The position numbers and the translations under genes are program-made. Of a stretch of 17,664 nucleotides of DNA, positions 1 through 7,310 are shown piece by piece. The stretch's first letter is position 1; the number at the start of each line of letters is the position of its first letter. Origin of the DNA: Klebsiella pneumoniae (GTDB taxonomy: Bacteria; Bacteroidota; Bacteroidia; Flavobacteriales; Flavobacteriaceae); contig CALPPA020000006.1 of NCBI GenBank assembly GCA_943325355.2, positions 1-17,664 of the forward strand. The letters run 5' to 3'. The notes under the pieces were generated by a model that searched no databases, was not told the origin of the DNA, and saw only the letters and a program-made list of their open reading frames with translations.

Positions 1-63
1 GGAAGTCAAATAGGTTATAATGAATGGGGAGATTCAAAACATTTTACGAATTCAAAAGTTTAA
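1..63 (+). CDS. C-terminal tail of an unidentified upstream protein (partial)
   Basis: An open frame runs from the left edge to a TAA at 61-63 and gives the last 20 residues, GSQIGYNEWGDSKHFTNSKV. The next gene starts only 18 bases later, so this gene is probably the preceding member of the same transcription unit. In related hydrogenase clusters a histidine-kinase-like ATPase or a PHP-domain protein often sits at this place, but the visible tail is too short to assign to either. No function is claimed. Confidence 0.55.
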   Translation, partial: GSQIGYNEWGDSKHFTNSKV

Positions 64-81
64 AAAATAAAACATTTCACA

Positions 82-474
82 ATGGAAACGATAAAATCAA
101 TAGCAGATTTGAAGAAAATTAGAACTTCAATTCAAGAAGCAAATCAGAAGCAAATCGTCGAAAACGACAATAAAAAATTGATTGAAATTAATGTGGCTAT
201 GGCAACCTGTGGCATTGCATCAGGAGCAAAAGCCATAATGGATTTCTTTATTGAAGAATTACCAAAAAGAAATATTGTAGCTAAAGTGAAACAAACGGGA
301 TGTATGGGATATTGCTATGCAGAACCCACTTTGGAAATAACCATTCAAGATGAAAAACCAGTGGTTTTTGGTTATGTAGATATTAAAAAAGCGGATGAAA
401 TCATAGAAAAATTCATCAAAAAAGGAGAATTGGTCGATGGAATTATCCCTATTAATTATGAATTAGCCAATTAA
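82..474 (+). CDS. Thioredoxin-like [2Fe-2S] ferredoxin-domain protein (HydD-like hydrogenase accessory subunit)
   Basis: This is a 130-residue soluble protein with no signal peptide. The conserved signatures of the small thioredoxin-like ferredoxin family found beside NAD-linked [FeFe]-hydrogenases are visible: MATCGIASGAK (Cys43) and QTGCMGYCYAEP (Cys74, Cys78). Only three cysteines are present where a classical [2Fe-2S] site uses four. To my recollection this three-Cys pattern is usual for the family, so cluster binding is uncertain. By size (about 14 kDa) and context it resembles the HydD subunit or accessory protein of Acetobacterium-type HydABCD hydrogenases. It lies 36 bases upstream of hydB and 18 bases after the preceding gene, so co-transcription is likely. 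The inferred role is an electron-carrying or structural subunit of the hydrogenase. Family assignment is good; the exact role is inferred. Confidence 0.82.
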   Translation: METIKSIADLKKIRTSIQEANQKQIVENDNKKLIEINVAMATCGIASGAKAIMDFFIEELPKRNIVAKVKQTGCMGYCYAEPTLEITIQDEKPVVFGYVDIKKADEIIEKFIKKGELVDGIIPINYELAN

Positions 475-510
475 TCAAAAATCATAATACAAACTCAAAA
501 TAGTTTCAAA

Positions 511-2283
511 ATGAGTAACAGGTACAGGAAAAATTTACTGGTATGCAATGGGAATTCATGCCAGCAAGCGTCAGATTCTGATTTAGTAGCTTTTATCAAT
601 TTCAAATTAAAAGAATACAACCTTGAGGACGAAATCAAAGTCGTACAATCGGTTTGCTCCAATAAATGTTCCATTGGTCCAAATATGATTTTGTATCCAG
701 ATAATGTGGAATATTCTAAAGTGACCAAATCAGATATTGACGACATCATAATTGAACATTTGTTGAATGACAGAATTGTTAAACGGCTTGTTTTTGATAA
801 AGAAAACGGAATTGGTGTTGCCCCCAAAAAACAATACAGAATTGCACTTCGCAATTGTGGTTTTATTGACCCTGAAGAAATCAATGATTATATTGAAAAA
901 GACGGATACAATGCTTTGGCAAAATGTCTAACGGAATATAGTCCGCAAGAAGTTACTCAAGAAATCATCAAAAGCGGACTCAGAGGACGAGGTGGCGGTG
1001 GTTTCCCAACAGGTTTAAAATGGGAAATTACCAGTAAAAGTGTTTCCAACCAAAAATATGTAGTTTGCAATGCTGACGAAGGGGATCCGGGAGCATTTAT
1101 GGATCGTTCCGTACTTGAAGGCGATCCACATTCTGTCCTTGAAGCAATGGCAATTTGCGGCTATTGCATTGGTGCTAACAAAGGAATAATTTATGTCAGA
1201 GCCGAATATCCATTGGCAATTAAAAGATTAAAAATAGCTTTAAACCAAGCCAAAGAATATGGATTATTGGGAAAAAATATTTTTGGAACTGAATTTGAAT
1301 TTACTATAGACATTAAATATGGTGCGGGAGCATTTGTGTGTGGTGAAGAAACAGCGCTCATCCATTCGATGGAAGGGCTTCGAGGCGAACCTACTTTAAA
1401 ACCACCCTTCCCTAGTGTTTCTGGCTATTTAAAAAAACCAACCAATGTTAATAATGTAGAAACGTTTGCCAATATTCCCGCCATTATCAACAAAGGAGCG
1501 GAGTGGTTTGCCGGTATTGGAACAGAAAAATCCAAAGGAACAAAAGTCTTCGCTTTGGCAGGAAAAATCAATAATGTGGGGCTGATTGAAGTCCCAATGG
1601 GAATCACCTTGAGAGAAATAATCTATGATATTGGAGGTGGAATTGTTGACGGAAAAAAATTCAAAGCCGCACAAACTGGTGGTCCATCTGGCGGATGTTT
1701 GACTGAAAAACATTTGGATTTGCCAATAGATTTTGATTCACTTACAGCCGTTGGTTCGATGATGGGTTCGGGCGGAATGATAGTGATGGACGAAGACGAT
1801 TGTATGGTTTCGATGGCACGATTTTATTTGGAATTTATAGTAGAAGAATCTTGTGGCAAATGTGCTCCTTGCCGAATTGGAAATAAACGTTTGCACGAAA
1901 TGCTAACCAAATTATGTGATGGCAAAGGAACAATGCAAGATTTGGATTTGCTACGCAATTTAAGCGTTGTGGTCAAGGATACTTCTTTGTGCGGATTGGG
2001 GCAAACTTCACCAAATCCAATTCTTTCGACAATGACCAATTTCTATGACGAATATTACGATCATGTTGCTGAACATAAATGCCCGAGTGGTCAATGCAAA
2101 TCCTTTATGCGCTATTATATCAGCGAGGAAAACTGTATTGGCTGTCTGGTTTGTGCCAGAAAATGTCCTGTTGGAGCCATAACTGGTGAAAAAAAGAAAG
2201 TACATGTTATCAATCAGGAACTTTGTACCAAATGTGGAATCTGTATGGAAAAATGCAAATTCCATGCTGTTTACTTAAATTAA
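511..2283 (+). CDS. hydB: NAD-linked [FeFe]-hydrogenase, NuoF-like flavin subunit HydB
   Basis: This 590-residue protein is the NAD(H)- and FMN-binding subunit of a multimeric [FeFe]-hydrogenase, homologous to complex I NuoF. An N-terminal thioredoxin-like [2Fe-2S] domain has Cys12, Cys17, Cys49 and Cys53. The glycine-rich FMN/NADH segment GLRGRGGGGFPTGLKW is at 157-172 and the NADEGDPGAF motif at 187-196. The N3-type [4Fe-4S] ligands are in ESCGKCAPCRIG (Cys448, 451, 454) plus Cys494. A C-terminal 2x[4Fe-4S] ferredoxin domain, absent from ordinary NuoF, has Cys542/545/548/552 and Cys572/575/578/582. Cys524 and Cys529, with nearby histidines, resemble the zinc site described in HydB structures. 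In known bifurcating enzymes this subunit exchanges electrons among NAD, ferredoxin and HydA. It is followed by hydA after 18 bases. The other reading, a formate-dehydrogenase or NADP-linked partner, is less likely given the adjacent hydA. Confidence 0.93.
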   Translation: MSNRYRKNLLVCNGNSCQQASDSDLVAFINFKLKEYNLEDEIKVVQSVCSNKCSIGPNMILYPDNVEYSKVTKSDIDDIIIEHLLNDRIVKRLVFDKENGIGVAPKKQYRIALRNCGFIDPEEINDYIEKDGYNALAKCLTEYSPQEVTQEIIKSGLRGRGGGGFPTGLKWEITSKSVSNQKYVVCNADEGDPGAFMDRSVLEGDPHSVLEAMAICGYCIGANKGIIYVRAEYPLAIKRLKIALNQAKEYGLLGKNIFGTEFEFTIDIKYGAGAFVCGEETALIHSMEGLRGEPTLKPPFPSVSGYLKKPTNVNNVETFANIPAIINKGAEWFAGIGTEKSKGTKVFALAGKINNVGLIEVPMGITLREIIYDIGGGIVDGKKFKAAQTGGPSGGCLTEKHLDLPIDFDSLTAVGSMMGSGGMIVMDEDDCMVSMARFYLEFIVEESCGKCAPCRIGNKRLHEMLTKLCDGKGTMQDLDLLRNLSVVVKDTSLCGLGQTSPNPILSTMTNFYDEYYDHVAEHKCPSGQCKSFMRYYISEENCIGCLVCARKCPVGAITGEKKKVHVINQELCTKCGICMEKCKFHAVYLN

Positions 2284-2301
2284 TTCTATAATTAAACTTT
2301 T

Positions 2302-4077
2302 ATGGATACCATTAGCATAAAAATCGACAATAAGAATTTTCAGGTTGAAAAAGGCACCACGATATTGGATGCTGCCAAAAGTGTGGGGATTAATATTCCA
2401 ACCTTGTGTTATATGCACTTACACGATTTAAACACAACACACAATCCCACAGGGTGCCGGATTTGTGTGGTAGAAGTCGTGGGTAGAAAAAATTTAGTTC
2501 CTGCTTGTGCAACGGAATGCCAGCCCGGAATGGAAATAAAAAACCAAACCATCAGAGTATTAAACAGTCGAAAAACCATACTCGAACTCATCCTGAGCGA
2601 TCATCCCACCGATTGCTTGATTTGTGCCAAAAATGGAGATTGCGATCTTCAAAGTATGGCACAGCAAATGGGCATTCGGGAGATTCATTATAAAGGTGAA
2701 CAATCACATTATATCAAAGACACCTCGCCTGCCATCAAAAGGGATATGGACAAATGCATCGGCTGCCGAAGATGCTTGACTATGTGCAATGAAGTTCAAA
2801 CTGTTGGCGCATTATCTTCCATCAATAGAGGATTTATGTCGGTGGTTGCTCCAGCTTTTCAAATGAATTTGGAAGATAGCGTTTGCACTTATTGTGGACA
2901 ATGTGTAGCGGTTTGTCCAACGGCAGCTTTGACCGAAGTCGATCATACTAATTTAGTAATAAGAGCATTGGCAGACCCAACCAAAACCGTTGTTGTGCAA
3001 ACTGCACCTGCTGTGAGAGTGGCTTTGGGCGAAGAATTTGGATATGAACCAGGCACAATCGTTACTGGAAAAATGACGGCAGCTCTTAAAGATATGGGAT
3101 TCAACTATGTTTTTGATACCGATTTTGCCGCAGACCTTACCATTATGGAAGAAGCAACGGAACTTCTCGACAGGTTGACAAGGCACATCAATGGGGATAC
3201 AACAGTGAAATTACCCTTATTGACTTCTTGTTGTCCAGCTTGGGTAAATTTCTTTGAGCATCAGTTTCATGATATGAAAGACATTCCCTCAACCGCTCGT
3301 TCCCCACAACAAATGTTTGGCGCGATTGCCAAAACCTATTTTGCCGATAAATTAGGTATCAAACGAGAAAATATGGTGGTGGTTTCGATTATGCCTTGCC
3401 TGGCAAAAAAATACGAATGCAGCCGAGATGAGTTTAAAACCAATGGAAATCCCGATGTTGATTATGTTTTATCAACCAGAGAATTAGCCCGATTAATCAA
3501 ACAAGCCAGCATTGATTTTGATAGTTTAACGCCTGTAGAATTTGACCATCCTATGGGAGAATCGTCAGGTGCTGGAGTAATTTTTGGCACAACTGGAGGT
3601 GTAATTGAAGCTGCCGTAAGAACGGCTTATGAAACTTTTACGAAACAAAAACTGCACAAAGTTGATTTCAAACAACTCAGAGGAATGGAATGGATCAGGG
3701 AATCTACAATCGATTTTAATGGAACTCCAATAAAGATAGGAATTGCCCACGGTTTGGGTAATGCACGCAAATTGTTACAAGAAATTAGAGATGGAAAATC
3801 TCAATATCACGCTATCGAAATTATGGCTTGTCCCGGCGGATGTATTGGTGGCGGAGGTCAGCCCTTGCACCACGGAGATTCCAATATTTTATTGGCGAGA
3901 CAAAAAGCACTCTATTCTGAAGATAAAGCGAAAGTCATTCGTAAATCTCACGAAAATCCTTCCATTCAAAAGTTATATGCTGAGTTTTTAGAAAGACCAA
4001 TGAGCGAAAAAGCACATCATTTATTACACACTCATTATTTTGACAGGAGCTCACACGTTGAAATTTCAGAAGATTAA
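2302..4077 (+). CDS. hydA: [FeFe]-hydrogenase catalytic subunit HydA
   Basis: This 591-residue cytoplasmic enzyme carries the H-cluster that interconverts protons plus electrons and H2. Domains in order: an N-terminal plant-type [2Fe-2S] domain (Cys36, 52, 55, 69); a His-Cys3 [4Fe-4S] site (His101, Cys105, 108, 114); two [4Fe-4S] ferredoxin motifs (Cys152/155/158/162 and Cys195/198/201/205); and the H-cluster domain. All three H-cluster signatures are intact: TSCCPAW at 308-314 (Cys310 the likely proton-transfer residue, Cys311 a ligand), MPCLAKK with Cys366, and MACPGGCIGGGGQP with Cys510 and Cys514. This is an active-site-complete enzyme, not a degenerate sensory or Narf-like homologue. Thermotoga HydA (about 645 residues) has an extra C-terminal [2Fe-2S] domain that this protein lacks; the length suits shorter group A bifurcating homologues. 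Assembly needs HydE, HydF and HydG, which are not in the window. Confidence 0.95.
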   Translation: MDTISIKIDNKNFQVEKGTTILDAAKSVGINIPTLCYMHLHDLNTTHNPTGCRICVVEVVGRKNLVPACATECQPGMEIKNQTIRVLNSRKTILELILSDHPTDCLICAKNGDCDLQSMAQQMGIREIHYKGEQSHYIKDTSPAIKRDMDKCIGCRRCLTMCNEVQTVGALSSINRGFMSVVAPAFQMNLEDSVCTYCGQCVAVCPTAALTEVDHTNLVIRALADPTKTVVVQTAPAVRVALGEEFGYEPGTIVTGKMTAALKDMGFNYVFDTDFAADLTIMEEATELLDRLTRHINGDTTVKLPLLTSCCPAWVNFFEHQFHDMKDIPSTARSPQQMFGAIAKTYFADKLGIKRENMVVVSIMPCLAKKYECSRDEFKTNGNPDVDYVLSTRELARLIKQASIDFDSLTPVEFDHPMGESSGAGVIFGTTGGVIEAAVRTAYETFTKQKLHKVDFKQLRGMEWIRESTIDFNGTPIKIGIAHGLGNARKLLQEIRDGKSQYHAIEIMACPGGCIGGGGQPLHHGDSNILLARQKALYSEDKAKVIRKSHENPSIQKLYAEFLERPMSEKAHHLLHTHYFDRSSHVEISED

Positions 4078-4109
4078 CCTATTTTTCAATCAGTAAAAAC
4101 AGAATAGCA

Positions 4110-4580
4110 ATGATGACAATATGCGAAACTAATGTCGCCAAAATAGAAGAAATTTGCAAAGAATATAATCGCGATAAGGGCGAATTAATCAATGTTTTGC
4201 ACCAAACACAAAACACTTTTGGCTATTTACCAGAAGAAGTTCAAGAAATTATTGCCCAAAACCTACAAACTTCATTGGCTCATGTGTATGGCGTAGTATC
4301 TTTTTACTCCTTTTTCACAATGACTCCAAAGGGGAAACACCCTATAAATATATGTATGGGGACAGCTTGTTACGTAAGAGGAGCAGAAAAAATTGTTCAC
4401 GAGTTCCATACGTTATTAGACATAAAAGTAGGAGAAACTACCGCAGACGAAAAATTCTCTTTAAGTAGTCTAAGATGTATTGGAGCCTGTGGCTTGGCTC
4501 CCGTGGTTTTAATAGGAGATAAAGTGTATGGAAGAGTTACGCTCGATAGTGTAAAAGAAATTTTGGATGAATATAAATAG
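4110..4580 (+). CDS. hydC: NAD-linked [FeFe]-hydrogenase, NuoE-like [2Fe-2S] subunit HydC
   Basis: This 156-residue thioredoxin-fold protein is homologous to the 24-kDa NuoE subunit of complex I. The four [2Fe-2S] ligands are visible as ICMGTACYVRGA (Cys82, Cys87) and RCIGACGLAPV (Cys123, Cys127). The N-terminal helical part with HQTQNTFGYLPEE and the segment VYGVVSFYSFF are typical of NuoE. In HydABC complexes this subunit sits against the HydB flavin and is required for bifurcation. It follows hydA by 32 bases and is last in the operon; a hairpin lies about 40 bases after its stop. The start is an ATGATG doublet and the second ATG (4113) is equally possible. In many clostridial clusters hydC comes first, so the order here is different. 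Confidence 0.92.
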   Translation: MMTICETNVAKIEEICKEYNRDKGELINVLHQTQNTFGYLPEEVQEIIAQNLQTSLAHVYGVVSFYSFFTMTPKGKHPINICMGTACYVRGAEKIVHEFHTLLDIKVGETTADEKFSLSSLRCIGACGLAPVVLIGDKVYGRVTLDSVKEILDEYK

Positions 4581-4621
4581 GTTTACTAGAAAAAAATAAC
4601 TTTAAAAAATAGTGTCTAAAA

Positions 4622-4653
4622 AAATCCCGTCTCTTAAAAAAGGAACGGGATTT
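4622..4653. terminator. Bidirectional hairpin terminator between hydC and pdhC
   Basis: A perfect 9-bp stem (AAATCCCGT at 4622-4630, ACGGGATTT at 4645-4653) encloses a 14-base A-rich loop that can pair further. It is preceded by an A-run (about 4618-4624) and followed by a short T stretch. It lies 42 bases after the hydC stop and 22 bases from the convergent pdhC stop, the right place to end both transcripts. Confidence 0.75.
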
Positions 4654-4674
4654 CATATATAAATTAACGAAATA

Positions 4675-6303
4675 TTACGCTAGCATCGTCACTGGGTTTT
4701 CAATATATTGTTTCAAAGTTTGCAAGAACTGCGCTCCAGTTGCCCCGTCGATAGTTCTGTGATCGCAAGCCAAAGATAACATCATCGTATTTCCTACCAC
4801 GATTTGTCCATTTTTAACTACTGGTTTTTCTACAATCGCTCCTACTGAAAGGATAGCAGAATTTGGTTGGTTAATGATAGAATTGAATTCAGTAATTCCA
4901 AACATACCAAGATTAGAAATCGTGAAAGTACTTCCTTCCATTTCGGTAGGCAATAATTTTTTGTTTTTGGCTCTCCCGGCTAAATCTCTAACGCTTGTTC
5001 CAATTTGAGATAAACTCATACCATCAGTAAATGGTAATACTGGGACAACCAATCCGTCTTCAACGGCAACGGCAACTCCGATATTCACGTGATAGTTGAT
5101 GATGATTGATTCAGCAGTCCATTGTGAATTGATTTTTGGGTGTTTTTTCAAAGCCAATGCAGAAGCTTTAATTACCATATCGTTAAAAGATACTTTGGTA
5201 TCTGGAACGCTGTTAACTATTGCTCTTGATTTCATTGCTTCATCCATTGTTACCTCGATTACCAAGTTGTAATGTGGTGCAGTGAACAAGGATTCTGCCA
5301 AGCGTTTTGCAATGATTTTACGCATTTGCGAATTTTTTATTTCTTCAATAGCAATTTGTCCTGCTGGAACATAAGGTTTTGCAACGGTTGTCGGTTGAGA
5401 GTTGTCAGTTGTCGGTTGAGCAACTTGACTAGGAACAGTTGCTACTGATGGCGTGAAATTTTCAACATCACTTTTAGTAATACGTCCGTTTTCGCCAGAA
5501 CCTTTTACTTGAGTTAATTGAATTCCTTTTTCGATGGCAATTTTCTTTGCCAATGGTGAGGCCAAAACTCTTTGTCCGTCAGTTGGTGTTTCTTGAACAA
5601 TTGGAGCAGCGGTTTGTGCAGCTGGAGTGGCTTTCGCTTCTTCAGATGGAGCGGCTACAGGTGCAATTCCTCCACTAGCAATAATTCCACTAACATCTGT
5701 TCCTGCTGGTCCTATTATAGCTAATAAACTATCAATTGGAGCCGATTCTCCGGCTGCAATTCCTATGTATAATAATGTTCCTTCGTTGAAAGATTCGAAT
5801 TCCATTGTTGCTTTATCGGTTTCGATTTCGGCAAGCATATCACCTTCTGAAACTTTGTCGCCTACTTTTTTCAACCAAGTAGCTACAGTTCCCTCGGTCA
5901 TTGTGTCACTCAAACGAGGCATTGTCACTACGACAACTCCTGTTGGTAAAGCGGCTGAAGTTGATGCTGCAGGAGTTGCAGTTTCTTGTTTAACTTCAGT
6001 TGGTGCTGGAGCTGCTACTGAAGCAGCAGTCGTGCCTCCAGCTATTAAAGCTGAAATATCTTCGCCTTCGTTTCCTATAATGGCTAATAAAGAGTCAATT
6101 GGTGCGGTTTCTCCTGCTTGAATTCCAATGTATAAAAGAGTTCCTTCGTTGAAAGATTCAAATTCCATTGTTGCTTTGTCGGTTTCAATTTCAGCCAGCA
6201 TATCGCCTTCACTGATTTTGTCTCCAACTTTTTTTAACCAAGTTGCCACAGTTCCTTCCGTCATTGTATCGCTCAAACGAGGCATTGTTATAATTGTTGC
6301 CAT
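4675..6303 (-). CDS. pdhC: Pyruvate dehydrogenase E2, dihydrolipoyl acetyltransferase with two lipoyl domains
   Basis: This 542-residue core subunit of the pyruvate dehydrogenase complex transfers the acetyl group from lipoamide to CoA. Two nearly identical lipoyl domains come first (about 2-78 and 124-198), each with the ETDKATMEFES lipoylation motif (Lys43 and Lys164). Ala/Pro/Thr-rich linkers separate them. A peripheral subunit-binding domain follows (about 245-283, with ASPLAKKIA and GSGENGRITKSDV), then the C-terminal acetyltransferase domain from about 318. The catalytic motif DHRTIDG gives His515 and Asp519. It starts 8 bases after the pdhA stop, so the two are surely co-transcribed. 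The linker at about 295-308 contains a heptanucleotide repeat (see the repeat entry). The PDH rather than 2-oxoglutarate dehydrogenase identity rests on the neighbouring E1 alpha. Confidence 0.94.
   Translation of the reverse strand: MATIITMPRLSDTMTEGTVATWLKKVGDKISEGDMLAEIETDKATMEFESFNEGTLLYIGIQAGETAPIDSLLAIIGNEGEDISALIAGGTTAASVAAPAPTEVKQETATPAASTSAALPTGVVVVTMPRLSDTMTEGTVATWLKKVGDKVSEGDMLAEIETDKATMEFESFNEGTLLYIGIAAGESAPIDSLLAIIGPAGTDVSGIIASGGIAPVAAPSEEAKATPAAQTAAPIVQETPTDGQRVLASPLAKKIAIEKGIQLTQVKGSGENGRITKSDVENFTPSVATVPSQVAQPTTDNSQPTTVAKPYVPAGQIAIEEIKNSQMRKIIAKRLAESLFTAPHYNLVIEVTMDEAMKSRAIVNSVPDTKVSFNDMVIKASALALKKHPKINSQWTAESIIINYHVNIGVAVAVEDGLVVPVLPFTDGMSLSQIGTSVRDLAGRAKNKKLLPTEMEGSTFTISNLGMFGITEFNSIINQPNSAILSVGAIVEKPVVKNGQIVVGNTMMLSLACDHRTIDGATGAQFLQTLKQYIENPVTMLA
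5387..5421. repeat. Five tandem heptanucleotides inside the pdhC linker
   Basis: Five consecutive 7-mers are readable on the + strand: GTTGTCG, GTTGAGA, GTTGTCA, GTTGTCG, GTTGAGC. All begin GTTG and vary only in the last three bases. They encode, on the minus strand, the Gln/Pro/Thr/Asp-rich linker between the subunit-binding and catalytic domains of PdhC. Seven is not a multiple of three, so each unit is read in a different frame, and a change in unit number would usually shift the frame. Confidence 0.8.
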
Positions 6304-6311
6304 AATTGATT

Positions 6312-7310
6312 TTATAGTTTATGAGGAATAAATGGGTAGTTTTCTTGTTCGTAAACTACATCATATAATTGTTGTACTTCTGGATATGGAGATTCTTCAG
6401 CAAATTTCACACATTCTTCAACTAAGTCTTTTACTTTTTGGTCAATGTCTTCAATTTCTGCTTCGGTAGCGTATTTTTGATCCTTAATTACGTCCAAAAC
6501 CTGGGTAATCGGATCAATTTTTTTATACTCTTCGACTTCTTCTTTCGAACGATATAATTGAGCATCTGACATTGAGTGTCCTCTATAACGATATGTTTTC
6601 ATTTCAAGAAAAGTTGGTCCACCACCGCTTCTTGCTCTATCGATTGCTTCGCTCATTGCTTCGGCAACTTTTACGGGATTCATTCCGTCAACAGGACCAC
6701 AAGGCATTTCGTATCCTAGACCTAGTTTCCAGATATCAGGGTGATTTGCAGTTCTTTCAACTGATGTTCCCATCGCGTAACCGTTATTTTCAACGATAAA
6801 AACTACTGGAAGATTCCAGAGCATAGCCATATTAAAAGCTTCGTGTAAAGAACCTTGTCGCGATGCTCCATCACCAAAATAGGTCATAGTTACACCACCG
6901 GTTTCAAAATATTTATCGGCAAAAGCCAATCCTGCTCCTAATGGGATTTGTCCTCCCACGATTCCGTGACCACCATAAAAGCCGTGTTCTTTTGAGAAAA
7001 TGTGCATAGAACCACCCATTCCTTTTGATGTTCCTGTAACTTTTCCCATAAGTTCCGCCATAACTCTTCTAGGATCAACGCCCATTCCGATAGGTTGCAC
7101 GTGATTCCTGTATGCGGTAATCATTTTGTCTTTTGTCAAGTCCATAGCGTGCAAGGCACCCGCCAAAACGGCTTCTTGACCATTATATAAATGTAGAAAT
7201 CCTCTAACTTTTTGTTGAATATAAAGTGCTGCTAGTTTGTCTTCAAACTTTCTCCAAAGCAGCATATCTTCATACCATTTTAAATAAACTTCCTTTGTAA
7301 CTTCTTTCAT
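6312..7310 (-). CDS. pdhA: Pyruvate dehydrogenase E1 component, alpha subunit
   Basis: This 332-residue thiamine-diphosphate enzyme subunit decarboxylates pyruvate and, with E1 beta, reductively acetylates the lipoyl groups of E2. The ThDP/Mg motif begins at GDGASRQG (146-153) and closes at ENN (174-176). Other family signatures are HGIVGGQIPLGAGLAFA (115-131) and the regulatory-loop segment YRYRGHSMSD (240-249). The length is normal for a bacterial E1 alpha of the heterotetrameric type. It sits directly upstream of pdhC with an 8-base gap. The E1 beta gene is not in the window and must be elsewhere. Upstream, a -7-like element (TAGTTTTG on the minus strand, 7422-7429) is present, but I could not pair it with a good -33 TTG, so the promoter is not called. 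Confidence 0.94.
   Translation of the reverse strand: MKEVTKEVYLKWYEDMLLWRKFEDKLAALYIQQKVRGFLHLYNGQEAVLAGALHAMDLTKDKMITAYRNHVQPIGMGVDPRRVMAELMGKVTGTSKGMGGSMHIFSKEHGFYGGHGIVGGQIPLGAGLAFADKYFETGGVTMTYFGDGASRQGSLHEAFNMAMLWNLPVVFIVENNGYAMGTSVERTANHPDIWKLGLGYEMPCGPVDGMNPVKVAEAMSEAIDRARSGGGPTFLEMKTYRYRGHSMSDAQLYRSKEEVEEYKKIDPITQVLDVIKDQKYATEAEIEDIDQKVKDLVEECVKFAEESPYPEVQQLYDVVYEQENYPFIPHKL

Noticed and set aside
495..884. A 129-residue minus-strand frame over the start of hydB
   Set aside because: hydB on the + strand has clear cofactor motifs here; the reverse frame has none.
2302..4077. HydA as a sensory (group C/D) hydrogenase or a NuoG subunit of complex I
   Set aside because: The intact TSCCPAW, MPCLAKK and MACPGGC motifs exclude NuoG. 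There is no PAS domain, and the neighbours hydB and hydC indicate a catalytic NAD-linked enzyme.
5627..6331. Two open frames on the + strand (5627-6121, 6128-6331) with similar sequences to each other
   Set aside because: They are antisense to the two lipoyl domains of pdhC, and their mutual similarity simply mirrors that domain repeat.
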